Assembly (NCBI GenBank): GCA_963721405.1
Contig: CAVRJA010000004.1
Span: 186,001-250,000, forward strand
DNA: 64,000 nt
From: JAFNAG01 sp963721405
Lineage (GTDB): Bacteria > Acidobacteriota > UBA6911
Direction: 5' to 3'
In this document: positions 1 to 10,004 of the stretch, one piece after another
Layout: the number at the start of each line of letters is the position of its first letter
Position numbering within the stretch: position 1 is the stretch's first letter
Program-made: the position numbers and the translations under genes
Notes under the pieces: generated by a model
The model's input: only the letters and a program-made list of their open reading frames with translations
Told to the model about the DNA's origin: nothing
Database searches by the model: none

Positions 1-2684
1 AGGTACAACTTCATTTCTTTGGCGCGCTCGATAAACCTGGCGAGTAACAGGCGTGGATCGCAGTTTTCAAGGCCGAGGATTCTTCTCTGTATCAGAGCGG
101 CATCGACAACCGAAGGAAGAATCTCATCGCCGATCACATACCGAAGTTCCCGGATATTCCGGGATTCGATGTCGATTCCAAGACGCCTGAGCAGTTGCTG
201 CTGTGGCTGCATTTGCGGATCGTGACTCACGGCGAGGAAAACCGATTCCCGCCCTCCTTTCTGGCTTGACGAGTACTTGATTCCGAAAAAGCTGAGGAAT
301 TTCTTTGTCTGATCAATGGTCGGGGCCTTGCCGGTTAACGGCAAAACGTAGGTCTGCTTTTTCCCCGTTCTGTCAGTCGAAATGGGAGATATCCGCTTTC
401 GTTTCATAAACTGAAGCAGACGCTCATAGGTGCGGAAATGATTCAGGATCTCGAACTGAAGCGGGCTGAGTTTGTTTGTGTTTTCGGCCGAGGGCAGAGT
501 GTCGAGAATGGCCGAAAGCACCTTGCCGGTTGCGCCGGCGTCCCTCAGTGTCGCCGGATCGAGTCCGAGAATGCCGGCCAGGGACGATATGCCCCCCGGT
601 ACCAGCAGACCCGGCCCTTCGCCGGCAACTGTCTTGTCGCTGTTCGTACGCTCCCTAAGGGTACCTTTTACCATCAACGACAGGTAATCCAGATGAGGAG
701 AGAGATCGCGGCCCGTTTTTAATGGCTGAGCGGCTGGGGAAGCCTGGGAAGCCTGGTAGTCGAGCATGGCCTGGCCGTATTGTTCTATGCGTTCCCTCAG
801 CGCTGCTGCCTCACGATAGAATGCCGCCGCCTTGTCGGGCATCCTTGCCGCGCTGTCCTCGAGCATCGACGCCGCATTCGTAAACGCTCCAGCTCCAGCC
901 AGCAATCCCGCGATCTCACGGATGGCATTCGCGTCCAATGGATTGAGGAGGAGGACTCGCCTCAGGGTCAGGACCGCCTCCTGGCCCTGCCCGGATTCGA
1001 TCTCCGCTTCCGCTACGTGAAGGAGAATATCGGTGCGCGCAGGCGAAATTTTGGCGGCATTCTCAAAGCTGGTCAGTGCCGTCTCCCAATGGCGAGCCCG
1101 CGCATGGATCTTGCCGATCTGCAAATGCACATCGGGATCGTCCGGCCGGAGAGCAGCCGCCCGCAACGCGGTGTTCAGCGCCTCCGGAACCCTCGCGTGG
1201 AGGGAATCAATTTCGGAAGAGCACAACATGGCGGTGACGTTCTGCGGGTCTGCCATAAGTGTCGCGCGGATCTGATCTGATGCAGCCGCCTCCTTTCCAA
1301 GACGCAATAACAGGCGCCCATATTCGGCGCGAGCTTGGACGCTGGCCTGACCCAAACCGGTTAGTTTGGCATACACCTTTTCGGCTTCATCATCACGGGC
1401 CGCTGCCGTGAGCAGGCGCGCGAGCGCTAAGTGGAACTGTGCCGATTCCAGTGCCGTCCCGTGCGGCAACGACTCGAGCGTCGTGAGTGCAGCGGCCGGT
1501 TTTCCCAGCATGCGGAATACATCCGCATAGAGGGCAAGCACCCGCTCGGTCAGGGGCACAAAGGACATTGCTCTGGCAAGATGGGCTTCTGCGATGTCGA
1601 GTTCCCCTGCCTCGGCTGCATATTTGGCACTGAAATAAAAGACATCGGGATTGCCCGGATCGAGCAAGACGCTGTTTTGAATGAATCGTACGGCTGTTGC
1701 CGCATCGCCGCTATCGGAAGCTTTCTGCGATCGGCCGATCCATTCGAGCGCCTCGCGCACGCTTTGGTACTCAGGAGCGGGGGCATCGTCAGGAATGCGC
1801 CATATTGCCGCCGGCGCCCGCACGTCCAAGGGGTCTCCGGTCCCCCCGACTGCCCGGATGGTGAGATCGAAACGCCCGCAGAGTGTCAGGGCTGTCTTCG
1901 GCTGCACCTCGAGCACAAAGCCACGATTGCGAACGTCGAGCATCTGACGGAGCACAGTTCTTGCCTCATCCTCACCCTTGAATGTCAGCCCGCCAGTGGC
2001 CGCGCAGATTGGCCCGATGTTTCCGGCGCCTTCCAGGTAACTGTGAACCAGGCTCCCTTTTCGCCGGCACGCCTCCAGGATGCGGCGTTCCGCGCCGCGG
2101 CTGAAGTAGCTGCCGTTTTCGCCCTCAAATGATCGATCTTTGCCCACCAGGAGACAATCCACCGGCCCACCGTCGATTTCAGCCTTTTGCAGCAGGACCG
2201 GTATCAGGTCCAGAGCGCGGCCCGGATCGTCCCGCCTTTCCAAATCGATGACCGGCATCAGGCGCATGATTGCCGACACAATGTCGGCCGGTGTTGTGCC
2301 GGCAGTTTCGGCAGGCTCATAAATGATCCCATCGATAACCGGGATCCCGACATGAATCATCCGTTGCGACCGGTCCGGCAATTCTGCGGCGAGCGCTGCA
2401 AATAGAGCGGCGACGCGAAGTTGCAGTTGCGGCATCGAGTATGTACTCGGATCGATGATGATCAGCAGCGGCCGGGCAGGGCTCATGCGCGACGCGGATT
2501 TGACCTGGAATTCGATAGACTGGGCGGCTGCGACAAAAGCGACTTGCTCTCCTGGGGCAGTCAGAGAAACAGGGAGGAAGATCGAGGCGGCCTTCTCCTG
2601 CGGCTCGTTTCCGGTAATCGTCTGCGAGTTGGCTTGGGCCAGCGCCAGGCAAAGGAACACGGATACTGCAGCGAAGGCCCTCAT
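1..2684 (-). CDS. Large secreted TPR-repeat protein, 3' end beyond the window
   Basis: An uninterrupted minus-strand frame runs from ATG 2684 past position 1, at least 894 residues, with no stop in the window. Residues 1-20 form a signal peptide (MRAFAAVSVFLCLALAQANS). Residues about 70-290 contain the segment LLIIIDPSTYS and resemble the VWA-like N-terminal region of acidobacterial TPR proteins, though without a clear MIDAS. Residues about 300-620 are helical TPR-like repeats (for example ALRPDDPDVHLQIGKIHARA). The remainder is not recognised. Probably an envelope scaffold or regulator; no enzyme function is proposed. All shorter frames over this span are shadows. Confidence 0.8.
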   Translation of the reverse strand, partial: MRAFAAVSVFLCLALAQANSQTITGNEPQEKAASIFLPVSLTAPGEQVAFVAAAQSIEFQVKSASRMSPARPLLIIIDPSTYSMPQLQLRVAALFAALAAELPDRSQRMIHVGIPVIDGIIYEPAETAGTTPADIVSAIMRLMPVIDLERRDDPGRALDLIPVLLQKAEIDGGPVDCLLVGKDRSFEGENGSYFSRGAERRILEACRRKGSLVHSYLEGAGNIGPICAATGGLTFKGEDEARTVLRQMLDVRNRGFVLEVQPKTALTLCGRFDLTIRAVGGTGDPLDVRAPAAIWRIPDDAPAPEYQSVREALEWIGRSQKASDSGDAATAVRFIQNSVLLDPGNPDVFYFSAKYAAEAGELDIAEAHLARAMSFVPLTERVLALYADVFRMLGKPAAALTTLESLPHGTALESAQFHLALARLLTAAARDDEAEKVYAKLTGLGQASVQARAEYGRLLLRLGKEAAASDQIRATLMADPQNVTAMLCSSEIDSLHARVPEALNTALRAAALRPDDPDVHLQIGKIHARARHWETALTSFENAAKISPARTDILLHVAEAEIESGQGQEAVLTLRRVLLLNPLDANAIREIAGLLAGAGAFTNAASMLEDSAARMPDKAAAFYREAAALRERIEQYGQAMLDYQASQASPAAQPLKTGRDLSPHLDYLSLMVKGTLRERTNSDKTVAGEGPGLLVPGGISSLAGILGLDPATLRDAGATGKVLSAILDTLPSAENTNKLSPLQFEILNHFRTYERLLQFMKRKRISPISTDRTGKKQTYVLPLTGKAPTIDQTKKFLSFFGIKYSSSQKGGRESVFLAVSHDPQMQPQQQLLRRLGIDIESRNIRELRYVIGDEILPSVVDAALIQRRILGLENCDPRLLLARFIERAKEMKLY

Positions 2685-2855
2685 TGTAAACGCATCCTTG
2701 GTGCGAATGGCAGCGCCTCGTACATGGGGCAATGCCCTGGAGCGGATGACTTGCGGCGGTAGCCCGGGGACGGCCCGGCACACGCAGCAGACATGCCTTA
2801 CCACCGGCTACAGGGTAATCCAAATCGCTATCGGGGCTCAAAGCAAAAACAGATC

Positions 2856-3659
2856 TTAGGGCTGGTGTTTCTTGGGACCATACTCGATCTTTGTGTTCGA
2901 GGCAAACCGTTTGTATTCGCCGTAGGTGATGGTCTCGTCGATGTGAACCGTATCGGCCTGGAAATGCAGCTCGCTCTCGGCGTGCGTCCAGACCGGAAAC
3001 CAGTATTTGTCGTCGATCATCTGGCGAATGGTTTCGAATTCGGGGAACTGATTGTTTTTCTTTTGAGGAACAGGCTTTCCGACCGTGCGCACGACCTGTA
3101 GGTTCCCGTCGTCCACCCAGATCCGGCCTTCAAAATACATCTTGCCGTTCTTGATGGTCTTGGGCTTTACCGAAAAGACATAACAGCTGAGTTCGTCGAC
3201 TTTTTCTTTCCCCTCATAGGTCAGGTCGTATTGCGGCAATTCTTTCTCTGTCAATGCAAAGGGCTGCAGGTTGTTGATCACCTCTTCGTCTTGCGGCGTA
3301 TAGATCACGCTGCGAAGGTCCCCGGCTCTTCGCACTACCAGGACGTCCCGGGTGCCGTCGTCCTTGAAGACAATGTCGGAAATCGTCAGCATTCGCTCTT
3401 TTTTCGGGATCCCGTTAACCGACAGGACCCGCAGGTCGGCAGTTTGATGGTAGGTGTATTGCATCCAGGCTTCATAAAACTCGGTTTCTTTTGCCGAGAA
3501 TGCCCGGATGATCTCCTCGGGATTCAGGGATCTTCCCGCGTTTGCGTCAGCCTGTGGCTTGGACTGGGCTTCGGGTCCGGACTGGGTAGGAGATTGTGCC
3601 CCGGCGGCCCCGCACATCAACAGCAGCATCGAGAATAGCGCCAAACAGACGATTCTCAC
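2856..3659 (-). CDS. LolA/MucB-like periplasmic lipoprotein-sorting-type protein
   Basis: About 267 residues. GTG at 3659 is preferred over the longer frame to 3683 because GGGAGG lies 5 bases upstream and the product then begins with a clean signal peptide (RIVCLALFSMLLLMCGAAGA). The mature part alternates short beta segments with charged turns (RDVLVVRRAGDLRSVIYTPQ, YVFSVKPKTIKNGKMYFEGR), as in the open beta-barrel of LolA/LolB/MucB domains that bind lipid. Acidobacterial genomes carry many such proteins annotated as outer-membrane lipoprotein-sorting proteins. The substrate is unknown. It lies 172 bases downstream of the start of the large TPR gene on the same strand. Confidence 0.65.
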   Translation of the reverse strand: MRIVCLALFSMLLLMCGAAGAQSPTQSGPEAQSKPQADANAGRSLNPEEIIRAFSAKETEFYEAWMQYTYHQTADLRVLSVNGIPKKERMLTISDIVFKDDGTRDVLVVRRAGDLRSVIYTPQDEEVINNLQPFALTEKELPQYDLTYEGKEKVDELSCYVFSVKPKTIKNGKMYFEGRIWVDDGNLQVVRTVGKPVPQKKNNQFPEFETIRQMIDDKYWFPVWTHAESELHFQADTVHIDETITYGEYKRFASNTKIEYGPKKHQP

Positions 3660-3710
3660 ACCAGCCTCCCTTCCCCCTGTCACTACGGATGCACAAAAAT
3701 CCCAAAGGGT

Positions 3711-3935
3711 TCACGAAAAGGCCGATATTGGTATTGTCACGGGCGCCTCACCCCGCAGTTCCATTGAATGAGGACGGCCTTCAGAGGGTGCCCAACAGTC
3801 GATATGCTGGGTGAAGATGATGATCTCAACGCTCTTCTTTGCCTTGTCGATGCCTTGGATCAGCGGAATGGCGCTGCCGCCGGGCTGCACCAACAATTTC
3901 ACGGGTTGCCTTTCATAAACCGTCCCAGCGCTCAC
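3711..3935 (-). pseudogene. Truncated phospholipase D-like N-terminal fragment
   Basis: A 74-codon frame starts at GTG 3935, overlapping the HlyD stop (GTGA). Its first half (VKLLVQPGGSAIPLIQGIDK then AKKSVEIIIF) matches the N-terminal strand-helix-strand of bacterial PLD/cardiolipin-synthase proteins. After IIIF the homology stops and the rest (TQHIDCWAPSEGRP) looks like random translation. No HKD catalytic motif follows in any frame before the LolA-like gene. I read it as a deletion remnant, possibly still translated by coupling to the efflux operon. Confidence 0.6.
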
Positions 3936-5281
3936 AACTCCAGTAGCTGATTATGCAACTCCTTAAACATCGCGGCAAGCTCCGCGCCCTCTTGCCCCCG
4001 GAGTTCCTGGGTGGATAGGGGAACATGCAGTTTGACCCTGACCCGGGTCCCGGCACGAAGTTCGTCGGTGCCTCGGACTGCCACCAGATCCCCGGGCGCA
4101 AGGTCGCCGAAGACTTCAACCAGATTCGCCATCGTTCCGCCGCGTTTGACGTCGATCCAATCCACGACATTGTCCCTGATCCGGTTTACGAAGATCCTCT
4201 CCGTCGTGGAGGCAATCGATGTCAGCGGAACGAAAAGGGTTGGGTTAGTACGCCTCAGTGGCCAGGCGACTTCGGCGTACATGCCGGGTGCGAGCCTGCC
4301 GGACGCGTTGGTTACATCCAGTTCCACCGGCATGGTGCGGCTCCTGATATCCAGGGCATGCGCGATCCTGCGGGTGATTCCGGTGAAAGTCTCACCTGGA
4401 AATGCGGGCACGGTGAAATCGATCTTGTTACCCGGCACGATGCCGGCAACTTCGAATTCCGGCACAGCCACGACAAGCCGCAACGTGGAAATCTGCTGGA
4501 TTCTGAGCATCGGGGGCGATGCCGGGCCGTTGGCGGGGCCCGCCAGGCTGCCCTCGTGCACGTTGCGCTCGGTGATGACGCCGTCGAACGGCGCCGTAAT
4601 CCGAAGGTAGCTCTCGATGTCCCGGCTTGTGTGCGCCGCATCAGCGGCCGCCTTTTCACTTTCCTGGAGCGCCTGGATCTGCGTCCGGGCGGCCTTTTCG
4701 TTTTCCTCCCAGGACTGAACCCGCGCCCGATCCGCGTCCGCGGTTCTCCGGGCGATCTCGAGATCGTTACCCGCAACCACGCCGGGAGTTGCCGCCGCCG
4801 ATTTCAGCCGTTGATACGTGGCCTCGTCGGCGGCGAGTCGTGCTTCGGCTTCGAGCTTCTGAGCGCGGGTGCTCTCGAGTTTCGACGCTGCCTCGAGCCT
4901 CTGTGCCGCCGCTGCGCGGGCCGCGGCCTCGGCTTCCGCCCGGCGCGACGCCAGCTCCGGGGCCGACAACTGGACAAGCAGCTCTCCCCGTTTGACCGTC
5001 GACCCCCGATCGACCGGAATCCTCTCGACGAAGCCCTGCATCTTCGGATAAATGGAAACGTCCTGATAGGCCGAGAGTTCCGCGGGAAGCCGGACGGACT
5101 GACTGAGCTGCCGGGAAACGACTTTGGCGACGAGAACCTCCGGCCCCGGGTCGGCAGTGGATGGTCCCTGCTGCCGATTCTCGCCTTGCTTTTGAGCAAC
5201 GCCGGCGTCGATGCCGCAGGAGAGCATCATGACCGCGGAGATGCCAATCACGGCCCCGGTTGCAAGCTGTTTTGGATTCAT
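3932..5281 (-). CDS. RND efflux periplasmic adaptor (HlyD/AcrA family)
   Basis: 449 residues from ATG 5281, which has GGGGGA 7 bases upstream; the longer frame to 5296 starts at TTG and is less likely. A hydrophobic N-terminus ending MMLSC suggests lipoprotein anchoring in the inner membrane. The order fits a membrane-fusion protein: barrel-sandwich half near residues 50-100 (VERIPVDRGSTVKRGELLVQ), an Ala/Glu-rich coiled-coil hairpin about 100-220, the second lipoyl half (ITAPFDGVITERNVHEGSLA), then a beta-barrel (GKIDFTVPAFPGETFTG equivalent) and membrane-proximal domain. It would link the RND permease to the TolC-type channel encoded upstream. Last full gene of the PadR operon. Confidence 0.93.
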   Translation of the reverse strand: MNPKQLATGAVIGISAVMMLSCGIDAGVAQKQGENRQQGPSTADPGPEVLVAKVVSRQLSQSVRLPAELSAYQDVSIYPKMQGFVERIPVDRGSTVKRGELLVQLSAPELASRRAEAEAAARAAAAQRLEAASKLESTRAQKLEAEARLAADEATYQRLKSAAATPGVVAGNDLEIARRTADADRARVQSWEENEKAARTQIQALQESEKAAADAAHTSRDIESYLRITAPFDGVITERNVHEGSLAGPANGPASPPMLRIQQISTLRLVVAVPEFEVAGIVPGNKIDFTVPAFPGETFTGITRRIAHALDIRSRTMPVELDVTNASGRLAPGMYAEVAWPLRRTNPTLFVPLTSIASTTERIFVNRIRDNVVDWIDVKRGGTMANLVEVFGDLAPGDLVAVRGTDELRAGTRVRVKLHVPLSTQELRGQEGAELAAMFKELHNQLLEL

Positions 5282-5344
5282 TTCATTTTCCCCCAAGTCA
5301 ACTTTGATCCCATGCCTGCAATTCGGACATCGGGAGTAGCGGTT

Positions 5345-8300
5345 CTATTCGGGACTGTTGCCCGCCGCCAGTTCCTGGTCATCAGGATGTAACGATGCTG
5401 ATTTCCGGCTTGCCGTGCGCTGGGCGCCCGCAAACACCAGCGGCAGGATGGAGAGCACCGTCAGGGTGGACGCCGCGAGGCCCCCGATTACCGCGCGGCC
5501 CAAAGGGGCGGTCTGCTCGCCTCCTTCGCCCAATGCCAGCGCCATGGGGATCATGCCGGCAATCATTGCCGCTGTAGTCATGAGAATCGGACGCAAACGT
5601 CTCCTGGCCCCCTCCAAAGCGGCGATATCGGCGTTCTCCCCCAATCGGCGCCTGCTCTCCGCAAAAGTCACGAGCAGAATGGCGTTAGCCACAGAAACGC
5701 CGATGGCCATGATCGCGCCCATGAAGGATTGTATGTTGAGCGTCGACCGGCTGACCCAGAGGGCGATGGCGACGCCGGCGAGCACCGCCGGTATCACGCT
5801 CATGATCACCGAGGCCAGGCGCAGCGACTGGAAGGTCGCCGCCAGCAGCAGGAAAATGACCACGATCGCCAGCACCAGGCCGATGCCAAGCCCGTACAAA
5901 GTCTGGTTCATGATCGGCACCTGGCCGCGCACGTCGACAAAAATCCCCTTCGGGGGTGTGCCGGTGCGCCGGATGGCAGAGGCGACTTCCCTGGCGGCCG
6001 TACCCAGATCTGCGCCCACGATGTTGGCCGTGATCGTCACCATGCGTTGCTGGTTATAGCGGTCATACTCGCCGGGCATGACGCCGTATTTGATCCGGGC
6101 GACATCTCCGATCAGCGGCCTCGGCGCGCCGTCCGGCATGGCGGGCAGACTCTCCACATCTTCGATGGAACTCATCTCGGACTGCGGAATTTCAACCTGA
6201 ACCTGGTACGCGATGCCCGTGGTCGGATCCCGCCAGTAGTTGGGTTGGACGAAACGGCTGGACGAGGTCGCCGCCACCAGTGAGCGGCCGATCTGGTCCA
6301 TCGTAACCCCCAGTTGGCCGGCACGCTCTCTGTCCACCGTGATATCCAGAGTGGGGTAATCCAGGGGTTGGCCGAATTGGAGATCTCGCAGGGTTGGTAT
6401 CTGCCGCACTTCAGCCAGCAGTTTCTCGGCGAAGGAGCGGTCGGCCGAAAGGTTAGGGCCGCTCACCGCGATCTCGATGGGAGTCGGGGACCCGAAGTTT
6501 ATGGTCTGGCTGACGACGTCGCCGGCTTCAAACGAGATCTCTGTACCCGGAAGAATGGCGGGGAGCTTTTGCCGGAGCCGCTCGCGGAATTCAGAAAGTC
6601 GGATCTTCGCCTCCGGCTTCAATGAGACAAGCAGAACCGCTTCCTGAGGCCCGCTGGTCCAGAGGTAGATGGTATTGATGGGATAGCTGGAAGGTTGCGT
6701 CCCGACAAATCCCAGGGTGATGTCCACATTCTCCGGGCCTGCCTCGCTCCGAATCGCATCGAGCGCCTTGAGGGCAATCACCTCGGTCCTCTCCACGCGG
6801 GTTCCCGTCGGAGCGCGCAGCCGCAACTGAAACTGGCCCGTTTCGATTCCGGGGAATATGTCCGTGCCCAGGCTTCCTGCAACCACCACGATGCCGGCAA
6901 CTGCCAGCGCAACGTACAGCACTTCCGCAAGCAACCGTCTTCGCAGCAACCTCCCCAGCACTTTCGCGTACCAGTTCTGAACTCTGGCCTGAAGCCCCTG
7001 ATCCTTTGTGCGCGTGTGCCGGAGCAGCCAGGCTGCCAGGATGGGCACCAGGGTGTTGGAAAGGAGATACGACGCCAGCATGGCAAAGCCTACGGCCAGT
7101 GAGAGCGGAACAAAAAGGGCGCGCGCGACACCGACCATGAAGAAGGAAGGAATGAATACGGCCAGCACCGACAGCATGGCAAGCAGCCTGGGTGTCAGCG
7201 TTTCACGGGCCGCCTCAAAGACAGCGCGTGCCGTAGGTTCCCCGCGGGCCAGGTGAGTGTGAAAATTCTCGATGTTGACGGTTGCCTCATCGACAAGGAT
7301 CCCGATGGACAGGGCCAGCCCTCCCAAGGTCATGATGTTGATGGTCTGACCCGAGAGCCACAATGCAGCCACCGCCGACAGCAGCGCGAACGGGATCGTC
7401 GCCACTACGATCAGGGCGCTGCGCAGGTCCCGGAGAAAAAGGAGCACCATCAATCCCGTGAGGACGGCGCCGAGGAATCCTTCCATGACCAGCCCGCGGA
7501 TGGAGTTCTTCACGATCGGGGACTGGTCGAAGTCGAAGCTGATCTTGATGTCATCCGGCACCAGCGCCTGAAATCTGGGGAGTTCGGCCTTGACCCGGTT
7601 GATGACGTCGAGGGTGGAGGCATCCGCGCGTTTCGTGACCGGGATGTATACGGCGCGCCGCCCGTTGACAAGACCGTAACTGGTCAGAATGTCGCTGCCG
7701 TTCTGGACCGTGGCTACATCCTTCAGGAACACCGTCGGCCCCGTGCCGGTCCGGATGGGCAGGGCGGCGAGATCCTGAATCTGCTGCACAACGGAGTTCA
7801 ACGGCGCCAGGCGGTTTAGATCTCCTGTACGCACGTTGCCTGCGGGCTGGATGGTATTGCCTGTCGCGAGCGCCCTGGTCACTGCGTCCGCCGACAGGCG
7901 ATAGGACCGGAGCCTGGCGGGATCGACATGAATGACCACGGTTCTTTGATTGCCTCCGAATGGCGGCGGCGCGGAAACCCCGGGAAGGGTGGAGAAAACG
8001 GGTCGCACGCGGTTGAGCGCCAGATCCTGTATTTCCGCGACGCCGCGCGTTTCACTGGAGAACACCAGGTCTCCGACAGGCACACTGCCGGCATCGAATC
8101 GCATGACGAACGGAGGCACCGTCCCCGGCGGCATGAAAGACCGGGCGCGTTCGACGTAGGAGATGGTTTGCGCCAGCGCCTGGCTCATGTCGGTCCCGGG
8201 ATGAAAAAACAGCTTGAGAAGCCCTACGTTCTGTATCGATCGCGATTCGACGTGTTCGATCCCCGAGATGTAGAGGAAGTGATATTCGTAGTAATAGACC

Positions 8301-8488
8301 AGGTACCCTTCCATCTGCGAGGGATCCATGCCGCCATAAGGTTGCGCCACGTAGATGATGGGCAGGTTCAGATTGGGGAAGATGTCCGCCTTCATGCGCG
8401 TTAATGCCAGGCCTGCCAGGAGGGCTATCGAGAACACACCCACAAGGACAGTGATCGGGCGTCGCATAGCAGCACTGATCAGCCACAT
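5345..8488 (-). CDS. RND multidrug/metabolite efflux permease (AcrB/MexB-like)
   Basis: 1047 residues, normal for the family, with GAGGAG 5 bases before ATG 8488. The protein opens with TM1 (RRPITVLVGVFSIALLAGLA) and a large porter loop, has the TM2-TM6 block with GGLALSIGILVDEATVNIEN (the TM4 proton-relay region; one Asp is visible, in LVDEA), a second porter loop and TM8-TM12. It exports hydrophobic compounds or lipids by proton antiport as part of a tripartite pump with the neighbouring adaptor and outer-membrane channel. Substrate cannot be predicted. The 64-base gaps on each side support one transcript. Confidence 0.93.
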   Translation of the reverse strand: MWLISAAMRRPITVLVGVFSIALLAGLALTRMKADIFPNLNLPIIYVAQPYGGMDPSQMEGYLVYYYEYHFLYISGIEHVESRSIQNVGLLKLFFHPGTDMSQALAQTISYVERARSFMPPGTVPPFVMRFDAGSVPVGDLVFSSETRGVAEIQDLALNRVRPVFSTLPGVSAPPPFGGNQRTVVIHVDPARLRSYRLSADAVTRALATGNTIQPAGNVRTGDLNRLAPLNSVVQQIQDLAALPIRTGTGPTVFLKDVATVQNGSDILTSYGLVNGRRAVYIPVTKRADASTLDVINRVKAELPRFQALVPDDIKISFDFDQSPIVKNSIRGLVMEGFLGAVLTGLMVLLFLRDLRSALIVVATIPFALLSAVAALWLSGQTINIMTLGGLALSIGILVDEATVNIENFHTHLARGEPTARAVFEAARETLTPRLLAMLSVLAVFIPSFFMVGVARALFVPLSLAVGFAMLASYLLSNTLVPILAAWLLRHTRTKDQGLQARVQNWYAKVLGRLLRRRLLAEVLYVALAVAGIVVVAGSLGTDIFPGIETGQFQLRLRAPTGTRVERTEVIALKALDAIRSEAGPENVDITLGFVGTQPSSYPINTIYLWTSGPQEAVLLVSLKPEAKIRLSEFRERLRQKLPAILPGTEISFEAGDVVSQTINFGSPTPIEIAVSGPNLSADRSFAEKLLAEVRQIPTLRDLQFGQPLDYPTLDITVDRERAGQLGVTMDQIGRSLVAATSSSRFVQPNYWRDPTTGIAYQVQVEIPQSEMSSIEDVESLPAMPDGAPRPLIGDVARIKYGVMPGEYDRYNQQRMVTITANIVGADLGTAAREVASAIRRTGTPPKGIFVDVRGQVPIMNQTLYGLGIGLVLAIVVIFLLLAATFQSLRLASVIMSVIPAVLAGVAIALWVSRSTLNIQSFMGAIMAIGVSVANAILLVTFAESRRRLGENADIAALEGARRRLRPILMTTAAMIAGMIPMALALGEGGEQTAPLGRAVIGGLAASTLTVLSILPLVFAGAQRTASRKSASLHPDDQELAAGNSPE

Positions 8489-8552
8489 ACGGTCTCCTCC
8501 TCATCGCTTGACTCTGCCTCGACGGGCGGCAGAGCTTGCGCCGTCTTAAAGA

Positions 8553-9944
8553 TCACTCGCCGCCCGCACGTCGCACCTGCTCCAGAAACGGCGTTATGTT
8601 GCCATGACTCTTGGCGGTTGCCAGGAGCGCGCGCCAGACATTGAGACGAGCCACGGCATCGTCGATCTCGGCCTGGACCAGCAGGTGCTCGGCATCGGCA
8701 ACTTCCACGACAGTTCCCAGACCGGCGTTGTAGCGCGCCAGAGCCCGCAGGTGTGCCTCCTGCGCGGCGCCGAGTTGAATCGGGGTGTTTTCAGCAATGG
8801 CGGCGGCGGCATCCGATGCTGCTTTGGCCCGGGCCTCCTGCGCCTTGAGGCTTTGCATGACCTGGTCATAGCGTGCCTGTTCAGCATTTGCGTTGCCTGC
8901 CTCGGCCCTCTTTCGGGCTCGGATGCTGAAAATGTCGAGAGCCGGAAAGGTGATGATCAGGCCGGTGGCCCAGTTCGGGACGTCGGGCGCCAGCCCTTGG
9001 GTGGAATCGATGTGTCCATCGATAAGCGCGCCACTGCCCCGTCCGTAGAACGCGAACTGGTAATTGAACTTTGGGAGATAAGACCTGTCCAGGCCGCGCA
9101 CGCGCGCCTGCGCAGCCTGCACGGCGGCAGCCTGGGCCCGGAGCAGGGGATGCGCCTCCGGATCGAAAGGGCCCGGATTCGTGTTTTTCGGCGGTTCCGG
9201 CATTGCGTTGGCATCGACCAGTACCGCGACGCCGGCACTTCCCAGCGCTTCCGCGAGGTTGATGCGGCTGATTTCGGCGGCTTCCCTTGCCCGGATGAGT
9301 TGGTTACGCGCGGCAGCAAGTTCCGCGTCGGCACGCGACCCATCCGCCCCCGGGCGAAGCTGGTTGTCCACCAGGGTGTGCACCGACCTGGCAAAGACTG
9401 TCAGCCTGTCCACATCCGCCTGCGCTGCCGCAACCGTTTTTCCCGCCTCCACCAGAACAAGAAAGGCGTCTGCGGCTGCGGTTTCGACATCGAGCAGGGA
9501 TGCGTCCACGCCTGCGCCGGCGCCATCCCGAAGCGCACGCGCGAGGTCCATGTTGGCCTTGCGCAGACCGAAATCGAATGGCTCCCAGGATACGAGCAGT
9601 CCGCCGGCGCTGCCCCAGGCGCTCGAGTAAGAGGCAGTGCCCAGCACGGGGCCGGAAATGGAGGGCAGACCCGATTGGGGGAGGAGCAGGCCGAAGACAT
9701 TGTTCCTGGTAGCACGATTTTCCTGCCAGATCAGGTCCGTTCTGGGAAGATAGGATGTGCGCGCCAGGTCCACGCCCGCTTCGGCTGCGGCGGCCTTCGC
9801 CCTGGCCGCGTGAATGGCAGGGTAGTTCTTTGACGCCAGCTCGATCGCACTCTCCATGGTCAGCTTGATTGGCGCTTCCTGGGCTTCCAGGGGAGCGTAC
9901 GCCAGCAGACAAAATACAATGGCAATAGAAGAGATTCGCTTCAT
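8553..9944 (-). CDS. TolC-family outer-membrane efflux protein
   Basis: 463 residues from ATG 9944; GAGG lies just upstream and the product then starts with a signal peptide (MKRISSIAIVFCLLAYAPLE), so the 9995 start is rejected. The sequence has the internal duplication of long amphipathic helices typical of OEP domains (first AIHAARAKAAAAEAGVDLAR, then AQARYDQVMQSLKAQEARAK) and a strand region in each half. Expected to form the trimeric channel through the outer membrane for the adjacent RND pump. Second gene of the PadR operon. Confidence 0.92.
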   Translation of the reverse strand: MKRISSIAIVFCLLAYAPLEAQEAPIKLTMESAIELASKNYPAIHAARAKAAAAEAGVDLARTSYLPRTDLIWQENRATRNNVFGLLLPQSGLPSISGPVLGTASYSSAWGSAGGLLVSWEPFDFGLRKANMDLARALRDGAGAGVDASLLDVETAAADAFLVLVEAGKTVAAAQADVDRLTVFARSVHTLVDNQLRPGADGSRADAELAAARNQLIRAREAAEISRINLAEALGSAGVAVLVDANAMPEPPKNTNPGPFDPEAHPLLRAQAAAVQAAQARVRGLDRSYLPKFNYQFAFYGRGSGALIDGHIDSTQGLAPDVPNWATGLIITFPALDIFSIRARKRAEAGNANAEQARYDQVMQSLKAQEARAKAASDAAAAIAENTPIQLGAAQEAHLRALARYNAGLGTVVEVADAEHLLVQAEIDDAVARLNVWRALLATAKSHGNITPFLEQVRRAGGE

Positions 9945-10004
9945 GGCTGCCTCATCAAGGGCTTGAGATCGCGGATGATCCGCCGTATTCCGCAAACCTG
10001 AGCT

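Noticed and set aside
2317..2841. 174-codon minus-strand frame
   Set aside because: It overlaps the real N-terminal part of the large TPR gene in another frame and is Arg/Ser/Cys-rich without any domain.
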